64,000 nucleotides of DNA, taken from positions 29,820,102 through 29,884,101 of the forward strand of contig NC_079427.1 in assembly GCF_026213295.1 (NCBI RefSeq), in the 5' to 3' direction. Shown piece by piece: positions 33,853 to 45,127 of this stretch (position 1 is its first letter; the number at the start of each line of letters is the position of its first letter). Position numbers and translations under genes: made by a program. This DNA comes from Gadus chalcogrammus. Taxonomy: Eukaryota > Chordata > Actinopteri > Gadiformes > Gadidae. The notes beneath the pieces are model-generated. The model ran no database searches and had not been told where the DNA came from. It was given only the letters and a program-made list of their open reading frames with translations.

Positions 33853-34053
33853 GAAGGGGAGATTTGGAGGTACCTGGTCAGGTCTTGGTCAGCCTTCAAA
33901 TCCCAGATGTGGAGACTGCAGGGATACCTCACAGAGAAGACACTAAAGAGTCATCTCTCATTCATTGAGTGGACTCATTGGTTTGCGAATGACCACAACG
34001 ATGCTCCCATAGGCAGATTGCTGCATGGCATTCACCACTTATTCAAATTGTAG
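33853..34053 (+). pseudogene. Terminal-exon-like reading frame of unknown family, copy 1
   Basis: The frame reads GEIWRYLVRSWSAFKSQMWRLQGYLTEKTLKSHLSFIEWTHWFANDHNDAPIGRLLHGIHHLFKL followed by TAG. I do not recognise the protein. Relative to copy 2 (58886-59089) it lacks 12 bases containing the TTACAG acceptor and the ATG, so the exon cannot be spliced or started in the same way. No gap or stop separates the copies over about 65 codons. Confidence 0.4.
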
Positions 34054-34299
34054 AGGTTGAAGCAGTCTTCCTTGTGGTCACTTGCCATAACACTGTCATG
34101 TGTTTTATGAAAACACCATCAGTAACATTTAAATTGAGTTGATGTGGACGGCTCTTTTTTTTGTCCGATTTCTTCAGTGTTCAGTGCCTGTTTGTGAGAT
34201 ATGCATTGTTTGAAAGATAAGCCTTTGATTTTGTTTAATTTTAATATGTCTTTCATCAACAGTGGTTTGGGGTTTTATAACAACAATTAAAGTGCTTAA

Positions 34300-34576
34300 C
34301 TACTGGTGAACGATGTTGCAGAACATATATGGTTTGTGTTGATTGCATGGAAAAGGGAATAACCAGTTACAACTTATATGGTAAGAGCCTGGTAATACCA
34401 TGGAAACAAACAAGGCTTCCTTTTACAGTACAGTTTCAACTTACTTACTGGGTAAATTGTCGTGTTTTACTTGGTAACGTCGCAGAACGTACATGGTACA
34501 AGTTTGTGTTGACTGCATGGAAAAGGGAATAATGTATTACAAATTATATGGTAATAACCTGGTAATACCATATGCC
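34300..34576. repeat. Tandem units of about 166-170 bp
   Basis: GATGTTGCAGAACATATATGG (from 34312) and ACGTCGCAGAACGTACATGG (from 34477) start two units; each includes TTTGTGTTGA and TGCATGGAAAAGGGAATAA. The same array has three units at 59330-59770. Confidence 0.7.
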
Positions 34577-34579
34577 TAC

Positions 34580-34892
34580 CTGTCATCTTGAAGGGTGGTA
34601 TAATCAGCGTTGCCCCACGATCAGCTAGTGGCTTCTCGATGGTGAAACCCTTGTCTGCCATGCAGCCATCTCCTGGCTCCAGTAAATCCAGCAGTCCACT
34701 TCGTTCAGTCAGCTCTGGGTCGGAGATGGAGCCGGTGAAGAGACCTGACACAAAAGTCACAGCACTACAAGGGGCAATCCCAATCAAGGCCTTAAAGGTT
34801 GTTGTGTTCGTGAAAGATGATGTTCGGGTAATCATCGACTGCACCTCGGTGCAGTCGATGATTACCCGAACATCATCATCTGGACTGTACAA
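34580..34892 (-). pseudogene. DDE transposase catalytic exon (Tnp_4 type)
   Basis: The frame reads VRVIIDCTE (first catalytic Asp), TTTFKALIGIAPCSAVTFVSGLFTGSISDPELTERSGLLDLLEPGDGCMADKGFTIEK and GATLIIPPF. GSxSDxE and MADKGF are the second and third signature blocks. The segment normally between DCTE and the TFKALIG block is shortened and replaced by the reverse complement of the preceding bases (palindrome 34816-34877), so the fold around the active site is broken. Confidence 0.75.
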
Positions 34893-35434
34893 ATTTGCTG
34901 GGCATGGTGGACTTGCTGTTTACTCATCCAGATGGGGAGGGAGCCAAGGAGCAGGTAACGGTAGTTGGCCCACGGTATAACAACATGGGAGACAGTGGAC
35001 ACACTGACCTGAAACATGTCAGCCAGCACCTTCTCTTGCAGGCCTGCAGCAACCCGGCAGCAGAAGAGAAAAAACTCAACCAGTTGCAGTCTACACGTTG
35101 GATTGGGAGAAATGGGTTCAAATGTTTGTTTCTTTTTCTGAGCTTTTGACCAATAAACCAACATGGAGGCAGATGGTTGAATAACCTCCCAGAAGTCACA
35201 AAAAACATCTCTTGATGTGAATCTGGTGTAAAAAAGGATGGCCTTGTCTGAGACACAAAATCTGTGAAAAGGCACTTGAAGTCTTGAACCACTTTCAGCT
35301 GTGACAGCTCTCATCAGCTCCTTAACTGTTTCTTCCAATTTCTGTATGCGTACAGCAGCAGCATCCAGTGCACCTGTATGAGATGAGGAAAAAAAATTAA
35401 AACATCTAACCCAAATTTTGGCTGTGACTTGCAT
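34893..35434 (-). pseudogene. Transposase N-terminal exon: coiled coil and helix-turn-helix region
   Basis: The frame reads GALDAAAVRIQKLEETVKELMRAV (a short coiled coil), FHRFCVSDKAILFYTRFTSRDVFCDFWEVIQPS, and LQLVEFFLFCCRVAAGLQEKVLADMFQVSVSTVSHVVIPWANYRYLLLGSLPIW. The last part is the helix-turn-helix that precedes the DDE domain in ISL2EU/Harbinger-like transposases. A frame slip near 34880 separates it from the catalytic exon. The start is likely an exon edge near 35375 (AG/GTGCACTGG). Confidence 0.75.
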
Positions 35435-35984
35435 ATTGGAAGCAGTTTGGACCTCTAAAGAAATTGCTTTTTGTAGCTCAATATTGCTTTTTAAATTTGC
35501 TTTTTATAGCTCAATATTCACCTTTACAGATATAGAATGCAACATTTGTACTTGTGATGAAGCTTTTCACATTGTGGTTTGGTCAAATGCTGGGACATCA
35601 ATAAGACTAAACATTTTGTGCCCGAGTTCTGAAAAGTTGACCTACCTCCTCGGTATAACCTACTAAGAGCCCATTCTGTGATTAAACCATAGGTAGCACA
35701 TCCTGTCAGGTAGGTGGTTTAAGAACAGTATGGGGTAATAGTAGGCCAATATTTCAGAACACTAACAAACCGAGAACCGAAATCATGTTCTGTCATCACC
35801 ACCGAAGCTGCGATCTCCTCCATCGGCTCTTATTCACAGGGCAGCGGTTGCTCATGAGGAAGGGCTGGGTGAACGTCATGGCCTAAGCGATTTGATGCTC
35901 TTTTATAAACAGACCCACTTCTTGGCAGTCCCCAGTTGTTCCACTTGAAACAGGAGGGTACAGACCCGATTTTCAGGCGCTTGG

Positions 35985-36233
35985 TGTGACCCCGGTTGGT
36001 TGCTAGCTGTAGCGTTAGTGTAGTCTGATTCACTAAAGTGCCGGCTACAAACAAACGTGCTACCTTGTTTTATTTTAAAGTTTGGCCCTTCATCCTGGCG
36101 AACCGCTTGAATCCACTTCTTCCATAGACTCAATTCAGTCGGGAATCCATGAAAACTTAAGTAGGGTTGGTGTTGTTTGTTAGATGTACAAAGTGGAACA
36201 GAGCAGTGACATCTAGCCTTTGTTTCAGCCATT
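35985..36233 (-). pseudogene. THAP zinc-finger exon of the transposase
   Basis: ATG at 36231-36233 starts MAETKARCHCSVPLCTSN. The THAP pattern continues with YLSFHGFP, LWKKWIQAV, FKIKQGSTFVCSRHFSESDY: the CxxxxC pair is CSVPLC and the CxxH pair is CSRH. All zinc ligands are present. The frame then reads past the domain without further homology. It is the DNA-binding domain of the downstream transposase. Confidence 0.75.
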
Positions 36234-36300
36234 GTTGAAGTGCGCCGGAAGTGTTCATGCACAACGAAGACAAATCCCGCCAACGGAACCCGGAAGCGTG

Positions 36301-37340
36301 ATTATCCCGCACAGCCCGGTGAACGGCACATGTGATTGGAATGTACGTCAGACGAGAGCAACCAATAGGTTTAGAGCTAAATGGTCCCGCCCCCAGGAAC
36401 GTTTTTTTTTTTTTTCAGATTCGACTGTCAGGAGTTTCAAAACGAGTGGCGTCAGAACACTGCCAATATTCACGTGACTCAAAGCTTGCGCCTGTGTGGT
36501 CAAATCTCTGAAAAGTCAGTGCTGAAAAGTCAGTTCTGAAAAAATACGTTGCAATGTCGTAAACGTACACCTTTATAAGTTTTTAAAACTAAATATTCAA
36601 CCTTTCAAAACGTATTTCTCAATGTATGAACACCTGTTTGCAGAATCCCATTTACAAGGTTTCAAAACCGGGCAACAATGAAATACACTGTTAGAACAGT
36701 GCCAGATTTGAAGCTCTGCAAATGCGCTGGGGAAATTGTTTGAACTTTGAAAATGTGTTGGTGAAAATGATGAAGAAAATAAAATAGAACACAAAATCAT
36801 GTTTACAGATGTTTGAATTTTAGTTTTATTTTTTTTCAGGTTATAATCTCTTTTTTCAGTGTTGCAAAACCTTTTTTACAAGGTGTTGAGTTTCCAAACC
36901 CAGACTTACAAGCCTTTGAAACTTTTTTTTCAGGTTTGAATTATGGCAGGAAACTGACTCCATACAGAAGTTGCTCATGCAATCACACTCCAAATATACT
37001 GAACTATACTTTTAGATTTTTTCTCAGTCGCTTTGGTACATTTCCCGAATCATCTTTGAAATTTGCAAAACAGTAAGTGCATTTCTCAAAACAATTTATA
37101 CAAATAGCACATCACCAGTCTCTTGCTCAGAATCAGTAGTTCATCTCTCAAAAGTAAATATCTGTGTCAATGAACATGTCAGGGCCATCAGAATGACAAG
37201 TCCTTACGTCATTGTGTACGGCTAAGACAGTCAAATTGTTTGGTCATGTTTCCAATAAAACAGTCTACTCTGGGGGGATGTTCTGATGTAAACTATGGCT
37301 AAAGTTTTGTAGACAATTATTGTAAATTCTAAGTTACACC
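36301..37340. other. Unassigned DNA
   Basis: A T13 run lies near 36402-36417. From 36480 to 37080 there is loosely repetitive A/T-rich sequence with recurring TTTGAAA, CAAAAC and TTCAGG words and no supported gene. Confidence 0.4.
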
Positions 37341-38293
37341 CAGGCGCGTGCCGTCCATATGGGCAGGTGGGGCGGCGAACTTGCTGCAAAAGCATGCTCC
37401 CAAAAAAAAAGAAGTTCCTCAGTAAATCATTGCCCCAAGTTTATTTTTAATAATGTGATTGTCACATTAACTATCTATAGTTTCTGTAGGCTTTCCGACT
37501 ATTTTTGGTCTGTTGATATCAAATTGATGGTGGCGATTCTAGTTGAGTTTAACGAGTCATGCAATGTGGGGCAGGGGAGCTCAACGACCGCGTCCCTCCG
37601 TATGTTTCTCGCATAACCCTGCAGGCTGCAAAAAGAATTGCAATCCGCTCTATAATATGCCTATATGGTCGTTAACTAGTCTGCCCCATGGTCATATTCT
37701 AGGACTGTTGTTGTTTAAAATCGAATTACTCCGCCTGTATCTTTCGGCATTGAAGCCTATTTATTTATTTCAGGAGGTATTAAAATTGTCTACCTGATTT
37801 CATACCTGATTTAAACAGCTGTTATTGAGAAATATCTGATTTCATAAGTGTTGTTATTGAGAGATTTGCAAACATCGTCGGACCAAGTTCCAAATCGAAG
37901 TTCTGCTTGATTGATGTATTTGATTTGAGGTATTTCTACTTTTCATGTATTTGCAATGCACTCGCTAAGCCTGTTGTTAAATTGTTGTTAGATTGTTAAA
38001 ATAAAATAAGAAAGAAATAATAAATTCTTGACTTTGCAGAGTTGGTGTTTCCATTGCATATAGGCTATTCTAATTAGCCTGACATCATATGACGAGTGTT
38101 GCGGATGGCACTTCAAAAGCGTGCAGTGACATTAGGCTATTAGTTAATTTTTAATTCTTACTCACAATTAGTTTAGTTAACATGTTTTAATGTAGCTCAA
38201 AATACACACGTTAAAAATATATATAAATTGTGGGTGTGATCATACGCCAGTAGTTTCTGCCCCACCAAAATGAAGGGGCACTGCACGCTACTA
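37341..38293. mobile_element. hAT-type MITE
   Basis: The ends CAGGCGCGTGCCG and, inverted, TAGTAGCGTGCAG are flanked by GTTACACC (37333-37340) and TTTACACC (38294-38301), a near-perfect 8-bp duplication. The 953-bp interior is non-coding. Confidence 0.7.
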
Positions 38294-38499
38294 TTTACAC
38301 CTTAGAGTACGTGGGAGATTGATTGAAAGAGACTGGACAAGATACACATTTACCCTTTTACTGTTTGTACTGTAATTTGTTGACAGAACATGTCATTGTG
38401 ATACAGAAAGGAAAAAACAGCACTGCATAGCACAAAGAGAAAAACAAAATAGAAATGTGAACATAGGACAATGTCCTTAGGAAAACTGTACATGCAGTG

Positions 38500-40139
38500 C
38501 TGTAGGAATTACAGTGCAGTCTTCCTTCATTTAATTTATTTATTTAAAGGACAGTGCACATTGATCAACATTTCTGTAAATGTGCCAGTGTTAGCCAGCA
38601 GGCTAATTTTCAACTGTAGTCCTTTGGCAAGATGTTATACTAGGCACATGGTGGCTAAAAAAATGTCACATATTAAATCACACAGCAATTGATATACAAC
38701 AATAAAACATAATGCCATAGGACTGGCTCCATTAAAACATAAGACATATAACCATACAGCCATACAACCCTTAGGGGATCAATAGAGTAACCAACTATCC
38801 ATCTAACTACAGGACAGCTAAAGTATAGAGGCAGACAAACATTAATGTATTATGAGAGGTGCTCACATTTTTGTATGGTCAAAAGCCAGCCCTTAAGATG
38901 GTGCATGAATGTATGGTGTGAGGTGGAGTTTCTAATGCCCACTGGCAATTGGTTCCATAGTTTAGAGGCTCTCACAGAAAAGCATAATTGGCCAAAGGAA
39001 CTGGAGCTAAGAGGGACTACACAGTCCCCTCCTAAGGCAGACCTTGTGGTTCTGCTGCTAGATTACTTCTGCTGGATAAAAGTGCAGTGTGGTGGAGGAG
39101 CCTTCCCATTAATTATCTTAAAGATTAGGCATGCATCACTGTGTTTTAAAATATTTAAGTTATAATTGTTAAGAATGTTACAGTGGTCGTAAAGTTTAGA
39201 TTTTTTGTCCAAGACTTTAAGTGCTTTCTTTGTGAAGTGATAAAATAGGCCTTAATGTTGTGCTACATACCTGTGTCCAGCTTGTCATACAATATGTGAG
39301 GTGAGGGATTATCATAGTATTCATGTATAGCTTTGCTACGGGTGTTGTCAAACGGTTCCTTATATACCTAAAGTTCGGTAGGTTATATTTGGTTATTTGC
39401 ACTACCCTTCTCACTTGATGTTTAAATGATAGAGTAGAGTCAAGAATAATGACTAGATATTAAAACTGTGTAACTGTTTGAATGACCTCCCCAGACACAC
39501 AGACATTGGGTTCACAGTGAGATACAGTTTTGCTTTTGCTAAAAAAACATACAGACTGTCTTCTTAACATTGAGATTCAGCTGTGAGCAAGTAAGCCATT
39601 TACGCACATGTACCATTGTGTAGCTAAGCTTTGCAGCAGCTTGGGCTTTAGTTTTTGCATGAACATATATGACTGTATCATCAGCATACATCTGAATCTC
39701 ACATCCAGTGCACACTAATGGCAGGTGATTTATGTAGATGCTGAATAGAATAGGGCCCAGGACAGATCCCTGGGCCTATTACACCCAGTTCGTTCCTCGG
39801 TGGTCGTGATGTCTCACCACTAAGTCTCACACACTGAACTCTATTTGACAGGTAAGATCTCATCCAGTCAGTAACACTGGTTAAGAAATTAAAATAAGAC
39901 ATTTTGTGGATGAGTATTTCAAGGTTGACAGTGTCAAAAGCTTTTTTCAAATCTAAGAAAATTGCTCCAACTATACCTCCTTTGTCCAATTTTGACTTGA
40001 TGTTTTCCACAAAGAAACAATTAGCTGTCTCAGTGGAGTGATTGGCTCTAAAGCCAAATTGCATGGGGTGCAGTTTAAAAGGACTACTGTTAAGTTGCTC
40101 AGTCAATTGCTCAGCCACACATAACCTCCAGACGTTCAC
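38500..40139 (-). pseudogene. Rex1/CR1-like LINE reverse transcriptase and 3' UTR
   Basis: The minus strand reads MQFGFRANHSTETANCFF, GAIFLDLKKAFDTVNLEIL, WMRSYLSNRVQCVRLSGE, then YINHLPLVCTGCEIQMYADDTVIYVHAKT (catalytic YADD near 39680), LNLNVKKTVCMFF, FRYIRNRLTTPVAKLYMNTMIIPHLTYC and SKLWNQLPVGIRNS. The VPQGSILGP block is damaged at about 39770 by a slip. Frame changes also occur near 39415 and 38990. A 3' UTR-like segment with GGACAGTGCACATTGATCAAC follows at about 38545-38570. The 5' end is cut at 40139 by another element. The clade (Rex1 versus another CR1/L2 lineage) is not certain. Confidence 0.78.
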
Positions 40140-40618
40140 TGTAAAAACAAAAACTTAAAATTGTTGGTCTCATTATGATTTCTGAGTAAAATGAATATAA
40201 AACATTAAGTATTCATGTCAACTGTGCAATGCAATTTAGTCCAACCCACAATGTTGAGTTTTGGGTCAAGAGTTGGGCTCACTGTAGTATCTTTGTTAGC
40301 AAGACACACAGGTTTAAGTCAGACTCTGTCTGAGGCTGGGCCAACTACGGTGCAAATGCGCATTTCGACACTTTGGAAAATACGGGGTTTCCTAACGGAA
40401 TTTTCAGGGGTTTCACCTACATTCCTGCACGTCGTGGGTCTTCGCTACGTATCACAACACAGTTCAATGTTCGAACTGTGTTGTGAGCCGCACAGGTGCT
40501 TTTACAGGTTATGCGTGTTTTTATTTGACACAGCCTTTTCAGATATGTCAGCAATGTTGTTGCTGTTGTTACAATTTTTATGCACTGCACAATGACATGT
40601 TTACAAGATTGTAAATAT

Positions 40619-40932
40619 TGTGGCGACTCCTACCCCCCGGGGAGTCTGGGTATTCGTGATGTCGGTTGGGAAAAAGGGGTTTATTGCCTTTTGTCAATTT
40701 GTTTCTGTTAGGTTAAGTGGGGTTAACGGGTTTTGGGTCTTTATTGTTTGTGTGTTGTTTATTGTGTGTAGTGTTGACGCCACCGTTACCGAGACTTGCA
40801 TGACCGTTGGTTGGGTGTGCGGTGCGCTGTGTGTTGTGGGTGTGTGTTAAATAAAGGTAAAGCTCTCGGGTTCGTGCGGTGTATGAGGCACGAGAGTTGC
40901 GTCACCGTTTAACCTGGGCTCCCGTCTCGTGC
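40619..40932 (+). repeat. Solo-LTR-like block
   Basis: The block starts TGTGGCGACTCC and could end GTCTCGTGCA. It has an AATAAA at about 40850 and shares GGTTAAGTGGGGTTAACGGG-like words with 43193-43480. No target duplication was seen. Confidence 0.3.
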
Positions 40933-40970
40933 AGAACAAGTTTGACCATAATGTCAAACTTGTTCTGCAC
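40929..40970. repeat. Perfect hairpin, 18-bp arms, 6-nt loop
   Basis: GTGCAGAACAAGTTTGAC at 40929-40946 is followed by CATAAT and its exact inverse at 40953-40970. Confidence 0.9.
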
Positions 40971-42533
40971 TTTGGTTTGCTGCATTAAGACAGCGATTCT
41001 CTACTGCTGAACTAGCTACATGTTGCTTGTTCTATTGCTGTCTGGCATTCAGAAATGTAAAATTGAAGTTTCCAATTATTACTTGTACTAAAGTGAACTT
41101 TAAACTTGTTTTGCATTCTTTGAAATGTTTTTTTTTTTTTAAATGTTATTAACGTTAATTTGAAATATTAAGTTAACAACCCTGACTTACTTTTTTGAGT
41201 TTGTAAAATATAAAAATCTTAGTTGGTATAACTCTAACTTTCAACTTTGTCTAAAGAAGAAAATGTAATTATACAAACAAAATGATTTTAGTTGATGGAA
41301 CTTTTTTAAAACTCCAGATCTTTTGTTTGGCTCAAAACTCAAAAATTGATTGCAGTAAGTTGCCTTGAAATAATTTTGAGTTTGCTCAACTTTTCATTTT
41401 TTACAGTGTTCCTGTCCGGTGGGCCACAAATTCTCATTCTCACGCAGTCTCACTAAAATATATAATAATAAATGAGGAGTTCCAAAGGTGCAATGCGGTT
41501 CCACTGGAGTCAAAATCAATGTCCCATCTGGACATGTACACCCCAACAGTGGCGGTTTTAGGCACGGGCGAACCGGGCAGCCGCCCGGGGCGGCATATTT
41601 GTGGGGGGCATCAAATCACATGGGGGGCGACATAACAGTACGACATAACATTGTGTGGGGAATAGGTATTTTGGCGCCCCCTCTGGCTGCAGGCGCACAC
41701 CTGCTCGTTGAGAAGGTGCCGTGCACAAACGGAATGAAACCCCCACTGAAGTCCGTAGGTTCACGATACAATCCCCCCCCCCCCCCCCCCCCCCGATTTT
41801 GGAGGCCTTTATCAATAATGACCAGCTATAGATTTGCTTCCCGATGGAGATTTTTGACAAATTACATGTTAATTAGCATCTACACGTTAAGCTGAGTCCA
41901 ATGGGATCAAGCTCGGCCTCTTGCTACACCGAGATCATGTCCTAGACCTAGGTGTACCATGTAAAATACATGTTACCATTAGCTAGAGTGTCGTTCTTGG
42001 TGTCATTGGACTCAGCTCAACGTGTAGATGCTAAATAACATGTCATTTGTGGCAAATCTTTATCGGGAAGCAAATCAATAGCTGCTCAGTATTGATTAAG
42101 GCCTCCAATTTCGACAGCTAATTACTACCATTAAACATGTTCGAATATGCTCATGTGTGGCACCGTTGCAATCGCCTGGAAGCGTAGATGTTGAAGGACA
42201 CCTTGTTCGTCCTCTTACGCCACCGGGAAGATATTTACATGCTTCTGATTGACTAATGAATTGATTCAGCTATTCCCCCAGAAGTCTGGGGTCAAAAGGT
42301 CAAAAGGAGACGGCACCACGCCGGGGTGGATCCAGATCTCGGGCAACAGCGCAGGGTTGCCAGGTCCTGCAAAAAACGTGCCCCCCACATACCGTTCAAA
42401 ATCCACCCAAAATGTCCTAGAAGCATCCCAAATAAAAAATGATATTATTGGCCATTTTGGCCAACGTTTTGAAAGTAATACTATTTGAGGGAATATTTTT
42501 TTGTTGTTGTTTTAGCAGCGAAATGCACCGTGT

Positions 42534-42646
42534 GCGTGTGTGTGTGTGTGTGTCTGTGTCTGTGTCTGTGTGTCTGTGCGTGCGTGTGTGTGTGTGCTTG
42601 TGTGTGCTTGTGTGTGTGTGTGTCTGTGCGTGTGTGTGTGTGTGTA
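42534..42646. repeat. (GT)n-rich microsatellite
   Basis: TGTGTG runs are broken by TGTCTG, TGCGTG and TGCTTG variants. The open frame read through it is an artefact. Confidence 0.9.
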
Positions 42647-42902
42647 TAACATGCTATTTTATGTTGAAATGCGACGTAATCCAGTGTTCACGAAACGTAC
42701 ACTGTCAACGTAGGTATGCTTTTGGCGACTGGGTTGGCTCTCAGATATACGTGTTTCTAACAAGATGATATCATTAAAAGTTACATAAAGTAACAGTTTA
42801 ATAACACAAACGCAGGAAGCACGTGAGCTGCTAGTTTAGCGAAAGCAACCTGACGTCGTTGAAACATGCGAGCGAGCCGATCAAATCCTAATAACTATAA
42901 AA

Positions 42903-43178
42903 CTAAAGATCAGACACAATCACTGACTGAAGATTATGCAAGTAAAAAGTATATTTCTCGCTAGAAATGTTATTAGAAACACGTTTAACGGTGAATCGGT
43001 CCTAAAATATTGCATTTCCCATTCAGATAATAAAGATTAATAAAGATCATACACATTCACTGACTGAAGATTATGTAAGGAAAATGTACATTTCTCGCAA
43101 TAAATGTCATTACAAACGCGTTTAATGGTGTATCTGTCCTAAAATATTGCATTTCCCATTCAGATAATAAAGATTAAT
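42903..43178. repeat. 137-bp tandem duplication
   Basis: CCTAAAATATTGCATTTCCC at 43001 and again at 43138, with the whole preceding block (CACTGACTGAAGATTATG onward) repeated at about 90 percent identity by eye. Confidence 0.85.
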
Positions 43179-43192
43179 ATAAGCTACGCCGT

Positions 43193-43470
43193 GTTCCGGA
43201 GCCGCGGGGGATTCTGGGAATTGGGGTTCTCAGTTGACAAATGGGGCTTTTGTTAACTTGTTTTGTTGTTAGGATTAAGTGGGGTTAATGGGTTCGGGAT
43301 GTTATGTGGTTGTGTGTTGTTCTATTAACATTGTTCGTGTGTTCATTATTGTCGACACCGTCACCGAGAGTGACGTGACCATCGTTTCGTGCAGCTGTTC
43401 CGTGTTGAAGTCTCGTTCAATAAAAACCAACTCTCGTTGTCGAGCGTTCAATAAAAAACAACTCTCGTTG
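43193..43470 (+). repeat. LTR-like block with AATAAA signals
   Basis: GATTAAGTGGGGTTAATGGG and GTGTGTTGTTCTATT resemble 40690-40760. Two ATAAAA signals follow (about 43420 and 43450). No TG...CA borders or duplication could be fixed. Confidence 0.3.
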
Positions 43471-43480
43471 TTGAGCGTGC

Positions 43481-43640
43481 CCCCCCCCTACAAACGTGTC
43501 TTCCCCCCCCTCAACAAACGTGTCCCCCCCCCCCCCCCTTCAACTAACGTGTTTCGTGTCTCCCCCCCCTCAACAAACGTGTCTCCCCCCCCCCCCTCCC
43601 CGGTCAACAACAGTCTCCCCCCCCCCCCCCCCCTAAACAA
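43481..43640. repeat. C-rich minisatellite with ACAAACGTGTC units
   Basis: Five to six units of CAACAAACGTGTC or close variants are separated by runs of 8-18 C. On the minus strand these are G runs of the kind that form quadruplexes. Confidence 0.85.
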
Positions 43641-44128
43641 TCGTGTCCACAATTTGCCGCGAAAGCCGTGAAACCCTAACCCCGAAACCCGCCTCCACAG
43701 CGGCACACGTGGATACTGTAGGTATAACACGCTATTTTTTACGTTGAAATGCTACGTATCCAGTGTTCATGGAAACGTACACAGTGGACGTTTTTTCTTG
43801 GCGACTGGGTTGTATAATAGCCTAATATATGTCGTCAGATTCGCGTTTGAGTGATGGCATTATTCAGCTGCAATTTTGGTCCCCTCTGTCACTTGCTACT
43901 GTTTTTTTTGTGATGGTAGTAATATGTGGTATTTCTGGATTGCGTTATAATATTTTCCTGCATGGGCCCCACCAGAGTTTCCAAACCAAAATCGCCACTG
44001 CCCCTACGATAACCTTTCCCTCAAAATAGCCTCACCCAATGGGCCTATCTCACAAACATCGGAAATGACGTCACACCGGGTAAACATTCTTCCGGCGTAG
44101 TCATTTTTGTATTGCCGTCAATGCAAAA

Positions 44129-44283
44129 ATGGATCGTTTCTTCGCCACTTCCCTGGTGGGTTTTCCGAAATTGCGATTCGAAGATGTGCAGAAGATTGTG
44201 GAGACACACTCAGCAACACCACAGCCCAGGCTGACAAAGGGGTACAAGTTTTTTGTGGAGGAGTTTGTACACAATTATCAAGG
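44129..44283 (+). pseudogene. YqaJ-type gene, exon 1
   Basis: ATG at 44129 begins MDRFFATSLVGFPKLRFEDVQKIVETHSATPQPRLTKGYKFFVEEFVHNYQ, ending in a consensus donor AAG/GTAAGT (about 44281). The LTKGYKFFVEEFVH motif is the usual N terminus of the second ISL2EU protein (from memory). It lies 88 bp inside the left terminal repeat. Confidence 0.65.
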
Positions 44284-45127
44284 TAAGTTGTCTAAGGTGT
44301 TTTGTTGTTGTCAGTAGGCTACTCAATGGCCGCCTTGCTCATTCATGTTTTGTGATGACAAGCAAACCATATACGATCCATATAAATCGTCAGAAATATT
44401 GTCTGTGTGAAATGTGTGTAAAATGATCATATTTGTTACGTGCAGACTATAATATTATGAATATAATTAGCCATGGTGGCTATGAAGTCTCCGTGTGTAG
44501 CGTTAGCATTTTAGCATTAGTTTAGCCAAGGATAGGTTCAGCTAGTTATTTGCTGACCAGTTTTCTTCCGATAAGCGACATATTATTAACATTATGTATA
44601 TGCTAAGTGTCAAATATAGTTGATGGAAAGGTGGTAGTGAGAGGTAGATGCAACCGCTCGATGAGGAGGAATGAGGAGCCCCACATACATGTTTCTGCTG
44701 AGTTAGGGCCCGTTGGCCCAAGTCTGTTAGTTTTTATAGTCTGTCTGGACTAACAACTGCAGTTGCAGTTTTCCTCTTCTTCTGAAGTTCAGATCATTTT
44801 CATTGTTCTTTCTTACAAACAGTAGCGTGCTTAAGACTTGGCCCACCTAGCTTGCTGCAATGTTGTGGCTGTCCAGACCTATGTATTTTTCTTCCTCTTC
44901 ATTAAGGCACAAGCCGTAAATAAAGGAAATTTGTTGAGTGCATTGAAAGGACAAACATCTAGTTCATGTTATAACTGCTAAACCAACAGATGTAATGGTG
45001 GCCCAAGAGTTTTGCACGGAACTGTACATGGCTTTTCTGCGGTTGCAGGCTCCTTGCCAGTTTCCAATGGCCTTATATCAAGGTCCTACCTACTAAGTTC
45101 AGTAACTCAATTCTTATGGTGTTCACA

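Larger units (their letters stand above)
32607..34576 (+). repeat. Unclassified repeat family, copy 1
   Basis: 33187-34576 matches 57165-59770 in the same orientation (minus a 1-kb insertion in the second). The copy includes an inverted repeat (32659-32961 against 33176-33480, 214-bp loop), an AT-rich stretch, a short terminal-exon-like reading frame, and tandem units ending in GGTAATACCA words. No known transposase was recognised. The left part 32640-33175 is an inverted extra copy of the 33176-33480 segment. Confidence 0.6.
34577..36300 (-). mobile_element. ISL2EU-like THAP/DDE DNA transposon, truncated
   Basis: Reading on the minus strand: THAP exon (36231 down to about 35990), coiled-coil plus helix-turn-helix-like exon (about 35375-34905), DDE exon (about 34892-34580). 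The left edge stops in an intron just after the splice donor ACAG/GTAGGC at about 34577-34582, where the GGTAATACCA repeat begins. No terminal repeats were found. The arrangement matches the minus-strand gene of 44041-46898. Confidence 0.65.
40140..41412. mobile_element. Non-autonomous element with CACTGTAAAAA ends
   Basis: CACTGTAAAAACAAAAAC at 40137 and the inverse of CACTGTAAAAAATGAAAAG ending near 41411 frame a non-coding 1.27-kb block. The flanking bases show no clear duplication, so the exact ends are uncertain. An LTR-like block lies inside. Confidence 0.5.
41550..43998. mobile_element. Long element with CAGTGGCG terminal repeats (hAT-like)
   Basis: CAGTGGCGGTTTTAGGC (41549) and the inverse CAGTGGCGATTTTGG (ending about 43999) flank 2.45 kb. 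Flanks CCCCAA and CCCCTA may be a diverged duplication. No transposase was seen. The interior has a C18 run (41768-41794), a GT-rich microsatellite (42534-42646), a 137-bp tandem duplication, an LTR-like block and a C-rich minisatellite. Confidence 0.5.

Noticed and set aside
41488..41895. A 135-residue frame with a poly-Pro run
   Set aside because: The frame crosses a MITE end and a C homopolymer; no family features.
43199..43730. Pro- and Gly-rich frames around the C-rich minisatellite
   Set aside because: Composition artefacts of C runs.
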